This document shows, piece by piece, positions 37,240-44,817 of a stretch of DNA of 64,000 bases (positions within the stretch are counted from its first letter, which is position 1; every line of letters begins with the position of its first letter). The position numbers were made by a program, and so were the translations under genes. This DNA is from Zeimonas sp964538505 (GTDB lineage: Bacteria > Pseudomonadota > Gammaproteobacteria > Burkholderiales > Burkholderiaceae_E): the NCBI GenBank assembly GCA_964538505.1, contig CAZIDY010000005.1:114529-178528 (forward strand), read 5' to 3'. A model generated the notes under the pieces. That model saw only the letters and a program-made list of their open reading frames with translations, did not search any database and was not told the origin of the DNA.

Positions 37240-38633
37240 TCCGCCTCCGCGAACAGATCGTGCTCGTCCGCCGCGACGATCCGCACCGGCAGTTCGCTGC
37301 CGGGCGGATGCGCCCGCGCATGCGCCTCGTCGTCGAGCGACACGTAGATGACGCCGTCCACCTCGGGGGCCTCCGCCGCCGATCGCGTCACCGCGCGCCA
37401 TGCACCGGAGTCGGGATCGTGCTCGATGGCGTCGACCAGCACCTGCGCCTGGCTTCCGACCCGCTGCTGCAGGCGCTCGGCGCTGATCCGTGCCTGCACC
37501 TGCATGAAGCGCGCACGCCGCTCCTCGCGCAGCTCGTCGGGCAGCGCGCCGTCGAGCTCGTTCGCCGCAGCGCCCTCGACCGGCGAGTACGCGAAACAGC
37601 CGACACGATCGAGCTGCGCCTCTTCGAGGAACGCGAGCAGGTGCTCGAACTCCTCGTCGGTCTCGCCGGGGAAGCCGACGATGAAGGTGCTGCGGATCGT
37701 CAGCTCCGGACACACGGCACGCCACGCGCGGATGCGCTCGAGATTCGCCTCGCCAGAGGCCGGCCGCCTCATCGCGCGCAGCACGCGCGGATGCGAGTGC
37801 TGGAACGGCACGTCGAGATAGGGCAGCACGCGGCCCTCGGCCATCAGCGGCAGCACCTCGTCGACGTGCGGATACGGATAGACGTAGTGCAGTCGCACGC
37901 GCGCATCCAGCCGCGCGAGCTCGCGCACCAGGTCGAGCATGCGCGTGCGCACCGGGCGACCATCGACGAAGCCGGTTCGGTAGCGCAGGTCGACGCCGTA
38001 GGCGCTCGTGTCCTGCGAGATCACCAGCAGCTCGCGCACGCCGGCGTCGACGAGCGCGCGCGCCTCGCGAACGACGTCGCCGATCGGCCGGCTGACGAGG
38101 TCGCCGCGCATCGACGGGATGATGCAGAAGGTGCAGCGGTGATTGCAGCCTTCGGAAATCTTCAGGTACGCGTAGTGGCGCGGCGTGAGCTTGATGCCGC
38201 CGGGCGGAACGAGATCCACGAAGGGGTCGTGCGGCTTCGGCAGATGCGCGTGGACGTGCGTCATCACCTCGTCGGTCGCCTGCGGACCGGTGACGGCCAG
38301 CACCTTCGGATGCACGTCGGACACGAGCGCGTTGCCCGATGCGCCGCGCCGCGCACCAAGGCATCCGGTGACGATGACGCGACCGTTCTCGGCGAGCGCC
38401 TCGCCGATCGCATCGAGCGACTCCTGCACCGCCTCGTCGATGAAGCCGCAGGTGTTGACGATGACGAGATCGGAGCCCGGATAGTCGCCGACGATCTCGT
38501 AGCCCTCGGCGCGCAGGCGCGTGAGGATGCGCTCGGAATCGACGGTCGCCTTCGGGCAGCCGAGCGACACGAAGCCGACTCTCGGCGTGCTTCGCGAAGG
38601 GCGCCGGCGAACCGGCCTGGACACTGTGCTCAT
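37209..38633 (-). CDS. rimO: Ribosomal protein S12 methylthiotransferase RimO
   Basis: Radical-SAM enzyme that methylthiolates Asp in ribosomal protein S12. 474 aa from the ATG at 38633. The N-terminal UPF0004 domain starts VGFVSLGCPKATVDSER, the SAM-cluster motif is CNHRCTFC, and a C-terminal TRAM domain follows. The final PGSDHGYR lies beyond the TRAM domain and is read from the 37.2 kb palindrome, so it is an appended tail. It overlaps the convergent MFS gene by 10 bases. Confidence 0.96.
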   Translation of the reverse strand: MSTVSRPVRRRPSRSTPRVGFVSLGCPKATVDSERILTRLRAEGYEIVGDYPGSDLVIVNTCGFIDEAVQESLDAIGEALAENGRVIVTGCLGARRGASGNALVSDVHPKVLAVTGPQATDEVMTHVHAHLPKPHDPFVDLVPPGGIKLTPRHYAYLKISEGCNHRCTFCIIPSMRGDLVSRPIGDVVREARALVDAGVRELLVISQDTSAYGVDLRYRTGFVDGRPVRTRMLDLVRELARLDARVRLHYVYPYPHVDEVLPLMAEGRVLPYLDVPFQHSHPRVLRAMRRPASGEANLERIRAWRAVCPELTIRSTFIVGFPGETDEEFEHLLAFLEEAQLDRVGCFAYSPVEGAAANELDGALPDELREERRARFMQVQARISAERLQQRVGSQAQVLVDAIEHDPDSGAWRAVTRSAAEAPEVDGVIYVSLDDEAHARAHPPGSELPVRIVAADEHDLFAEAEKPGSDHGYR

Positions 38634-38647
38634 CTGCGTGCACCAAC

Positions 38648-38672
38648 AAAAACGCCGCTCGGGCGAGCGGCG
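38648..38672 (-). terminator. Rho-independent terminator downstream of phaR
   Basis: On the minus strand an 8-9 bp GC stem (CGCCGCTCG/CGAGCGGCG, 38653-38672) with a 2-4 base loop is followed by TTTTT (38648-38652). It lies 68 bases after the phaR stop and 15 bases before the rimO start, separating the pha genes from rimO. Confidence 0.85.
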
Positions 38673-38739
38673 TGGTCTCGAAGCCGGATTGTACCGGCCG
38701 GCGGCAGTGAACCCCTTCGCGGGGCACACTGCCCGCAAC

Positions 38740-39321
38740 CTACTTCTTCTCGCCCTTCTCCTTGTCGCCGGCACTACCCTGCCCCGCCGGCGGCATCGGA
38801 AACGGGAAGCTCTGCAGCATGCTGCGCGTCTGCGCCTGCATCTGCTCCTGCATCTGCACGAAGAGGTTCTTGCTCTGCTCGATGTAGTTGCCCATCATCG
38901 TCTGGATCATCGGCGTCTGCATCGACATGAACTGCGCCCACATCTCCGGGTTCGGGATGCCCTTGTTATCGTAGAAGCTCTTCGACTGCTCCTGCATCTT
39001 GTTCTGGATCTCGACGAAGGCCTGCATCGTCTTCTCGAGGTACGCGCCCATCATTCCCTGCATCGCGTGCCCGTAGAAGCGGATGATCTGCGCGAGCATC
39101 GGCGAGGAGAAGAGCGGGGCACCGCCCGCCTCCTCCTCGAGGATGATCTGCAGCAGGATGCTGCGCGTGAGATCCTCGCCGCTCTTGGCGTCGACCACCT
39201 TGAAGTTCTCGTTGCCGAGCACCAGCTGCTTCACGTCGGCGAGCGTGATGTACGCACTCGTCTGTGTGTCGTACAGCCGGCGGTTCGGGTACTTCTTGAT
39301 CAGACGGGTGGCGCTCGCCAT
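38740..39321 (-). CDS. phaR: Polyhydroxyalkanoate synthesis repressor PhaR
   Basis: DNA- and granule-binding repressor of phasin genes. 193 aa. The N-terminal PHB-accumulation DNA-binding domain begins LIKKYPNRRLYDTQTSAYITL, and the middle and C-terminus are Met/Gln-rich helices that bind PHB. The start is set by GGAGA six bases before the ATG at 39321. Last gene of phaC-phaB-phaR; a strong terminator follows. Confidence 0.96.
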   Translation of the reverse strand: MASATRLIKKYPNRRLYDTQTSAYITLADVKQLVLGNENFKVVDAKSGEDLTRSILLQIILEEEAGGAPLFSSPMLAQIIRFYGHAMQGMMGAYLEKTMQAFVEIQNKMQEQSKSFYDNKGIPNPEMWAQFMSMQTPMIQTMMGNYIEQSKNLFVQMQEQMQAQTRSMLQSFPFPMPPAGQGSAGDKEKGEKK

Positions 39322-39334
39322 CGCGTTCTCCGGG

Positions 39335-40066
39335 TCAGCCCATGTGCAGGCCGCCGTTGCACGAGAACTCGGCACCGGTGGTGAAGCCCGCGTCGTCGCT
39401 GGCGAGCCAGCCGACGATCGAAGCGATCTCCTCGGCCTTGCCCAGCCTGCGCACGGGGATCGTCTGGATGATCTTCTCGCGCACGTCCTCGCGCACGGCC
39501 ATCACCATGTCGGTGCCGATGTAGCCCGGCGCGACGGTATTGACGGTGACACCCTTGCTCGCCACCTCCTGCGCCAGCGCCATCGTGAAGCCGTGCATGC
39601 CAGCCTTCGCCGCCGAATAGTTCGTCTGGCCGAACTGCCCCTTCTCGCCGTTCACCGACGAGATGTTGATGATGCGGCCCCAGCCGCGGTCGAGCATGCC
39701 GTCGATGACCTGCTTGGTCACGTTGAACAGCGAGTTCAGGTTGGTGTCGATCACCGCGCGCCAGTCGTCGAGCGACATCTTGCGGAACACGCCGTCGCGC
39801 GTGATGCCGGCGTTGTTCACGAGGACGTCGATCGGACCGACCTTGGCGACCTCCTCGAAGGCCGCGCGGGTGGAATCCCAGTCGGCGACATTACCAACCG
39901 ACGCGTGGAAGTTGTAGCCGTCGGCCTTCTGCCCCTCGATCCACTTGCGGTGGTCGCGGGTCGGTCCGCAGCCGGCGATCACCGTGTATCCCTTGTCGTG
40001 GAACTCGCGGCAGATCGCCGTTCCGATTCCACCCATCCCCCCCGTTACGTACGCGATCCTGCTCAT
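39335..40066 (-). CDS. phaB: Acetoacetyl-CoA reductase PhaB
   Basis: NADPH-dependent SDR that reduces acetoacetyl-CoA to (R)-3-hydroxybutyryl-CoA. 243 aa. The cofactor motif is TGGMGGIG (about residues 8-15), with NNAG and the catalytic Y-x3-K in NYSAAKAGM. The C-terminal FTTGAEFSCNGGLHMG is the classic PhaB ending. The start at 40066 fits a GAAGGA ribosome site; another ATG lies 9 bases upstream. The ketothiolase gene phaA, often between phaC and phaB, is missing here. Confidence 0.97.
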   Translation of the reverse strand: MSRIAYVTGGMGGIGTAICREFHDKGYTVIAGCGPTRDHRKWIEGQKADGYNFHASVGNVADWDSTRAAFEEVAKVGPIDVLVNNAGITRDGVFRKMSLDDWRAVIDTNLNSLFNVTKQVIDGMLDRGWGRIINISSVNGEKGQFGQTNYSAAKAGMHGFTMALAQEVASKGVTVNTVAPGYIGTDMVMAVREDVREKIIQTIPVRRLGKAEEIASIVGWLASDDAGFTTGAEFSCNGGLHMG

Positions 40067-40141
40067 GGTGTGCATCCTTCGTTCGCTGCGGGACCGGCGG
40101 CGATATTGCCGCCGGGTGTGCTCTCGATTTCCGGTGCCGTT

Positions 40142-42121
40142 CTAGCCGGCCTTCTCCTTGACGTAGCGTCCCGGCGCCGGCTCGATCGGCGGATAGCGCG
40201 CGTTGCCCGGGCGCCGGGGCGCAGGCTGCTGCTCGCCGGAGAAGGCCGACAGCCATTGCGCCCAGTCGGGCCACCAGCTGCCGGGGCGCTCGCTCGCCTG
40301 CGCGAACCAGTCTTCGGCATCCTCGGGAAGCTTCTCGCCGAGCCAGTGGCTGCGCTTTCCCTTCGCCGGCGGGTTGATCACGCCGGCGATGTGCCCGCTG
40401 GCGCCGAGCGCGAAGCGCAACGGCCCCGACAGCAGCTGCGTCGACTCGTAGGCACCCTGCCACGGCACGATGTGATCTTCACGCGACGCGTAGACGTAGG
40501 TCGGCACGCCGATCTCGCCCACGTCGATCGGGACGTCGAGCGACGTCAGGCGTCCGGGCTCGCGCAACTCGTTCTGCAGGTACATGTGCCGCAGGTACCA
40601 GCAGTACATCGGCCCCGGCAGGTTCGTGCTGTCGGCGTTCCAGTACAGGAGATCGAAGGCCGGCGGCGCTTCGCCCTTCAGGTAGTTGGCGACGACGTAG
40701 TTCCAGACGAGGTCGTTCGGGCGCAGGTAGTTGAACGTGAGCGCGAGCTCGCGCCCCGGCATGATGCCGCCCGATCCGATCGTTGCCTCGCGGTACGCGA
40801 CCTGATGCTCGTCGACGAATACGCCGATCGAGCCGGGGCGCGAGAAATCGATGAACGACGTGAGCAGCGTCATCGATTCGATCCAGTCTTCGCCGCGGGC
40901 AGCGAGCGCCGCCGCCGCCGTGACCAGCAGCGTGCCACCCACGCAGAAGCCGAGCGTGTTGATCTGATCGACGCCCGCGATCTCGCGCACGACGCGTATC
41001 GGCTCGAGCACGCCGCGATCGAGATAGTCATCCCAGGTGAGGTGTCCCTGGTCGGCGTGCACGTTCTTCCACGACACCACGAACACCGTATGGCCCTGCG
41101 CCACCGAGTAGGCCACCAGCGAGTTGTCCGGCTGCAGGTCGAGGATGTAGAACTTGTTGATGCACGGCGGCACCATCAGCAGCGGCCGGCTGCCGACGCG
41201 ATCGGTGGACGGCGCGTACTGGATCAGCTGGATGAGGTCGTTCTCGTAGACGACCGAGCCGGGCGTCGTCGCGACGTTCACGCCGACCTCGAAGGCCGTC
41301 TCGTCGGTCTGCGAGATGCGCCCGCGCTGCAGGTCGGACAGCAGGTTCCCGATGCCGGTGCGCAGGCTCTCGCCCTTCGTTTCGACGACGCGGCGCTGCG
41401 CTTCCGGATTGGTGAGCAGGAAGTTCGCCGGCGAGATCGCGGCGAGCCACTGCTGCGTGGCGAAACGGATGCGCTCGCGCGTCTTCTCGTCGCCGCCCAC
41501 CACCGACTCGGAGAGCCGATTCATGAACTCTTCGTTCAGCAGGTACAGCGAGGCCGTCCACGCATATGCACCCTGCTGCCAGCCTTCGCCGGAGAAGCGG
41601 CGATCGGCCGGCTCGGGTGTCGCCCCCCCGCGCGCAAGCTCGCCCAGGCGCGCAAGGTATTCGCGCTGCAGTTCGCCGAGCCGGTCGCCCGGAACGTGGA
41701 TCGGCTTGCCGTCGGCAAGGGGCACGCCGGGCAAGGGCCCGCCTGCCCCGGACGGGGGCCTGCCGGCACTGCTCGCGCTCGGGCGCTTGCGAGCCGGAGT
41801 CTCCTTGCGGACCGACGCTTCCGCGGCCGGCGCGGCCGCAGCGATCGTTGCAGCGGCAGGCTTCGCGGCGGCGCGCCGGGCGCGCGCTACGGTGCTGGCA
41901 TCGGCCTTGACGACCTTGACCTTCTTCGCAGCGCTCTTGGCGGCCGGACCGCCCGTCTTGCGCTTGTCGGCAGTGTGGGTCCGCTTCGCTGCGGGCGCCG
42001 GCACCTTTGCTTCGGTGGGCGCCGGCTCCGTGCGTGTGGACTTCGTGCGACGCGCTTTCGAGTCGCCGCTTCGCGCGGCGGTGGCTTCGCCGCCGCGCGC
42101 CGCACGGGTTGCACCGGACAT
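40142..42121 (-). CDS. phaC: Class I polyhydroxyalkanoate synthase PhaC with a histone-like N-terminal extension
   Basis: Polymerises 3-hydroxyacyl-CoA into PHA granules. 659 aa. The alpha/beta-hydrolase catalytic Cys is C393 in the lipase-like box GFCVGGT, with the family N-terminal domain starting near residue 140. The first 120 residues or so are a low-complexity Lys/Ala/Arg/Pro segment (AAKSAAKKVKVVKA, RRAAAKPAAA), like the tails of bacterial histone H1-like proteins and of PhaM-type granule-DNA linkers. Class I synthases are usually about 560-590 aa. GGAGA precedes the ATG and a consensus -35 promoter lies upstream. Confidence 0.96.
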   Translation of the reverse strand: MSGATRAARGGEATAARSGDSKARRTKSTRTEPAPTEAKVPAPAAKRTHTADKRKTGGPAAKSAAKKVKVVKADASTVARARRAAAKPAAATIAAAAPAAEASVRKETPARKRPSASSAGRPPSGAGGPLPGVPLADGKPIHVPGDRLGELQREYLARLGELARGGATPEPADRRFSGEGWQQGAYAWTASLYLLNEEFMNRLSESVVGGDEKTRERIRFATQQWLAAISPANFLLTNPEAQRRVVETKGESLRTGIGNLLSDLQRGRISQTDETAFEVGVNVATTPGSVVYENDLIQLIQYAPSTDRVGSRPLLMVPPCINKFYILDLQPDNSLVAYSVAQGHTVFVVSWKNVHADQGHLTWDDYLDRGVLEPIRVVREIAGVDQINTLGFCVGGTLLVTAAAALAARGEDWIESMTLLTSFIDFSRPGSIGVFVDEHQVAYREATIGSGGIMPGRELALTFNYLRPNDLVWNYVVANYLKGEAPPAFDLLYWNADSTNLPGPMYCWYLRHMYLQNELREPGRLTSLDVPIDVGEIGVPTYVYASREDHIVPWQGAYESTQLLSGPLRFALGASGHIAGVINPPAKGKRSHWLGEKLPEDAEDWFAQASERPGSWWPDWAQWLSAFSGEQQPAPRRPGNARYPPIEPAPGRYVKEKAG

Positions 42122-42168
42122 CGTCTTCTCCGTCGTTGTGGGTCGGAAGCTCAGCTTCGTCTGTATCG

Positions 42169-42196
42169 ATTCTGCACTGCGCAATCGTTTTGTCAA
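42169..42196 (-). promoter_or_regulatory. Candidate sigma-70 promoter of phaC
   Basis: On the minus strand a perfect -35 box TTGACA (42191-42196) and a CAGAAT -10 box (42169-42174) are 16 bases apart, about 50 bases before the phaC ATG. The -35 box overlaps the 3' end of pgeF, so pha transcription can start independently of rluD-pgeF. Confidence 0.6.
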
Positions 42197-43023
42197 CGCG
42201 AGGCCATCCAGACGAGCGTGGCCATTCGTCCGCAGCGGCCGTCGCGGCGATACGAATAGAAGCTTCGCGCGTCCTGCAGCGTGCATCGATCCTCGGCGAA
42301 GACCGCTCGAACCTCGCTGCGCTCGAGGCGCAGCCGTGCGAGCGCCTGCAGGTCGGCGAGCCATTTGCCCCGTTGCGCGCCGGCCCGGAATGCGCGCGCT
42401 GCGCCTGGATCTGCGTCGCAGAAACGCTCCCGAACCTCGTCGCCGACCTCGAAGGCATCCGGCCCGATTGCCGGCCCCAGCCACGCGATCGGATCCGCGT
42501 CGGAAACGAGCGCGCGCATCGCATCGACGGTGCGTTCGAGGACGCCGCCGGCCAGGCCGCGCCAGCCCGCGTGCGCCGCGGCGACGATCCGACCCCGGGA
42601 ATCGGCGAGCAGCACCGGAAGACAATCGGCCGTCAGCACCGCGAGCACGACGCCGGGCACATCGGTGACCGACGCGTCGGCTCGCGGTGGGCGAACGCAT
42701 CCGTCGCCCGGCGTCGGCGCCTCTACGACGCGATGTACGTCGGTGCCGTGCACCTGCTCCAGCCAGACCGGCATCGAGCCCACGGCCTGCACGATGCGTG
42801 CGCGATTGCACTCGACGGCAGCCGGATCGTCGCCGCAATGTGCGCCCAGGTTCAACCCGCCCGCGCTTGCGTCGGCCAGGCCCCAATCGCCGGCACTCGA
42901 GCCGCCGCGGCGCGTCGTCGACAGCGCACGCACGTTCGCCGGTGCAACCCATTGCGGAAGGATCGCGCCTTCGATGCCGCCGTCGTGCGGGAGCTGCGCT
43001 GCCGTGCCCGCCTGCCGCGTCAT
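42193..43023 (-). CDS. pgeF: Purine nucleoside phosphorylase / peptidoglycan editing factor PgeF (YfiH, laccase-domain)
   Basis: 276 aa. The Cu-oxidase_4 family motifs LTADCLPVLL and AAHAGWRGLAGGVLE carry the Cys and His that bind zinc in family members. Proteins of this family act on purine nucleosides and in E. coli help keep L-Ser out of muropeptides. The start overlaps the rluD stop (ATGA). The rluD-yfiH pairing is conserved in proteobacteria. Confidence 0.93.
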   Translation of the reverse strand: MTRQAGTAAQLPHDGGIEGAILPQWVAPANVRALSTTRRGGSSAGDWGLADASAGGLNLGAHCGDDPAAVECNRARIVQAVGSMPVWLEQVHGTDVHRVVEAPTPGDGCVRPPRADASVTDVPGVVLAVLTADCLPVLLADSRGRIVAAAHAGWRGLAGGVLERTVDAMRALVSDADPIAWLGPAIGPDAFEVGDEVRERFCDADPGAARAFRAGAQRGKWLADLQALARLRLERSEVRAVFAEDRCTLQDARSFYSYRRDGRCGRMATLVWMASR

Positions 43024-44009
43024 TCGCGCGCCTCGATCGCTTCGAGCTCGATGCCGGCCATGCTGCACAGCATGCGCAGATCGTCGGGCAGCGGCGAGCA
43101 CCATTGCCTCGTCCGGTCGTCGACCGGATGGCGCAGCGCGAGCCGCCACGCGTGCAGCGCCTGGCGCTCGAATCCGCCGAGCGCCGTGCCGCCGTACAGC
43201 GCATCGCCGACCAGCGGGTGGCCGATCGAGCGCAGGTGCACGCGGATCTGGTGCGTGCGACCCGATTCCAGACGGCACTCAACGAGGCTCACGTCGCGCG
43301 CATCGAGCCGACCGAGTGCGAGGCGCTCGTAGTGGGTGCGCGCCGGCTTGCCGCGCCCGGCATCGACGACCGCCATTCGGATGCGCGAAACCGGATCGCG
43401 TCCGATCGGCGCATCGACGGTGCCGCGCGCTGCGATCGCGCCGGCGACGAGCGCCAGGTAGCGCCTGCCCATGCTGCGATCGGCGAGCTGCGCCGACAGC
43501 GATGCGAATGCACGCTCGGTCTTCGCCACGACGAGCAGCCCGCTGGTCTCACGGTCGAGACGGTGGACGATGCCGGCGCGCGGCAGTCGCGCAAGCGCCG
43601 GACGGTGATGCAGCAGCCCGTTCATCAGCGTGCCGCGCCAGTTGCCCGCGGCCGGATGCACGACGAGGCCCGCGGGCTTGTCGACGACGAGCAAATCGTC
43701 GTCCTCATGCAGCACATTCAGGTCGATGGAATCGGGCGCGAAGGCGGTGTCGGCCTCGCGCGGCTGCGGCTCGACGACGATGCGCTCGCCACCCTTCAGG
43801 CGCATCGCCGGTGCGAGCGGACGGTCGTCGCAACGCACGGCACCGAGCGCCATCCACTGCTGCAGCCGGGTGCGGGAGACGCCGTCGAGCCGGTCGGCCA
43901 GGTAGCGGTCGACCCGCTGACCCGCTCCGTCAGCTGCGTCGACCACGAAGACCACGGGCTGCGGATCGCCGGGCGGCTGCTCGGGGGGCGTCGCTATAAT
44001 CGCGCGCAT
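43020..44009 (-). CDS. rluD: 23S rRNA pseudouridine(1911/1915/1917) synthase RluD
   Basis: 329 aa. An S4 RNA-binding domain (GQRVDRYLADRLDGVSRTRLQQWMA, split near residues 30-55) is followed by the catalytic domain with the active Asp in HRLDRETSGLLVVAKT. The KPAGLVVHPAAGN motif is diagnostic of RluD/RluC types; RluD is favoured by the pgeF and bamD neighbours. Its ATG (44007-44009) shares two bases with the divergent bamD ATG, within the tetramer CATG. Confidence 0.93.
   Translation of the reverse strand: MRAIIATPPEQPPGDPQPVVFVVDAADGAGQRVDRYLADRLDGVSRTRLQQWMALGAVRCDDRPLAPAMRLKGGERIVVEPQPREADTAFAPDSIDLNVLHEDDDLLVVDKPAGLVVHPAAGNWRGTLMNGLLHHRPALARLPRAGIVHRLDRETSGLLVVAKTERAFASLSAQLADRSMGRRYLALVAGAIAARGTVDAPIGRDPVSRIRMAVVDAGRGKPARTHYERLALGRLDARDVSLVECRLESGRTHQIRVHLRSIGHPLVGDALYGGTALGGFERQALHAWRLALRHPVDDRTRQWCSPLPDDLRMLCSMAGIELEAIEARE
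43995..44000 (+). promoter_or_regulatory. Perfect TATAAT -10 box 8 bases from the bamD start
   Basis: TATAAT at 43995-44000 ends 7 bases before the bamD ATG at 44008. Transcription from it would begin at or next to the A of the start codon, giving a leaderless mRNA; no Shine-Dalgarno sequence is present. No good -35 box is seen 16-18 bases upstream. Confidence 0.5.
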
Positions 44010-44817
44010 GAAAGCCGCTCTCGTCTCCTTCGTTCGGGCGTGCACCTGCGTCGCCCTGGTGTCGCTGGCTGCGTGCAGCACCTCCGATGCGCCTGACCCG
44101 ACCATCGGCTGGACGCCCGAGCGATTATATGCAGAGGCCCAGGACGAGATGCGTACCGGCAACTGGACGCAGGCGGTTGCGATGCTCGAGAAGCTCGAGG
44201 CGCGCTACCCCTTCGGCACCTGGGCGCAGCAGGCGCAGCTCGACACCGCCTACGCGCACTACAAGGACGGCGAACGCGCGCTGTCGCTGGCGGCGATCGA
44301 CCGCTTCGTGAAGCTGCACCCGAACCACGACTCGCTCGACTACGCGCTGTACCTGAAGGGCATCGTCAACTTCAACGAGCAGTCCGGGCTGCTCGCCAAG
44401 CTCGGCAGCCAGGACCTCTCCGAGCGCGACCACGCAGCGGCGCGCGAATCCTTCGACGCGTTCAAGGATCTCGTCACGCGCTTTCCCGAGAGCCACTACG
44501 CCGCCGATGCGCACGCGCGCATGGAGTACCTGGTGAACTCGATGGCGCGCGGCCAGGTGCACGTCGCCCGCTACTACTTCCAGCGCGGCGCGTATGTCGC
44601 TGCGGCGAACCGCGCGCAGGAGGTGGTGCGCCAGTTCCAGCAGGCGCCGGCGGTGGAGGAGGCGCTCTTCCTGCTCGTGCAGTCCTACGACCGGATGGAC
44701 ATGCCGGAGTTGCGCGACGACGCCGAGCGCGTGCTGCGCGCGAACTTCCCGGACAGCGAGCTGCTCACGAAAGGCCTGCCGGAAGACGATCGTCGCTGGT
44801 GGCAGGTCTGGCGCTGA
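44008..44817 (+). CDS. bamD: Outer membrane protein assembly factor BamD (ComL)
   Basis: Lipoprotein of the BAM complex that folds outer-membrane beta-barrels; anchored in the inner leaflet of the outer membrane. 269 aa. The lipobox is SLAAC with lipidated C23 after a hydrophobic signal. TPR repeats fill the rest (LYAEAQDEMRTGNWTQAVAMLEKLEARYPFG, NHDSLDYALYLKGIVNFNEQ). Its 3' end overlaps the convergent helicase gene by 53 bases. Confidence 0.96.
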   Translation: MKAALVSFVRACTCVALVSLAACSTSDAPDPTIGWTPERLYAEAQDEMRTGNWTQAVAMLEKLEARYPFGTWAQQAQLDTAYAHYKDGERALSLAAIDRFVKLHPNHDSLDYALYLKGIVNFNEQSGLLAKLGSQDLSERDHAAARESFDAFKDLVTRFPESHYAADAHARMEYLVNSMARGQVHVARYYFQRGAYVAAANRAQEVVRQFQQAPAVEEALFLLVQSYDRMDMPELRDDAERVLRANFPDSELLTKGLPEDDRRWWQVWR

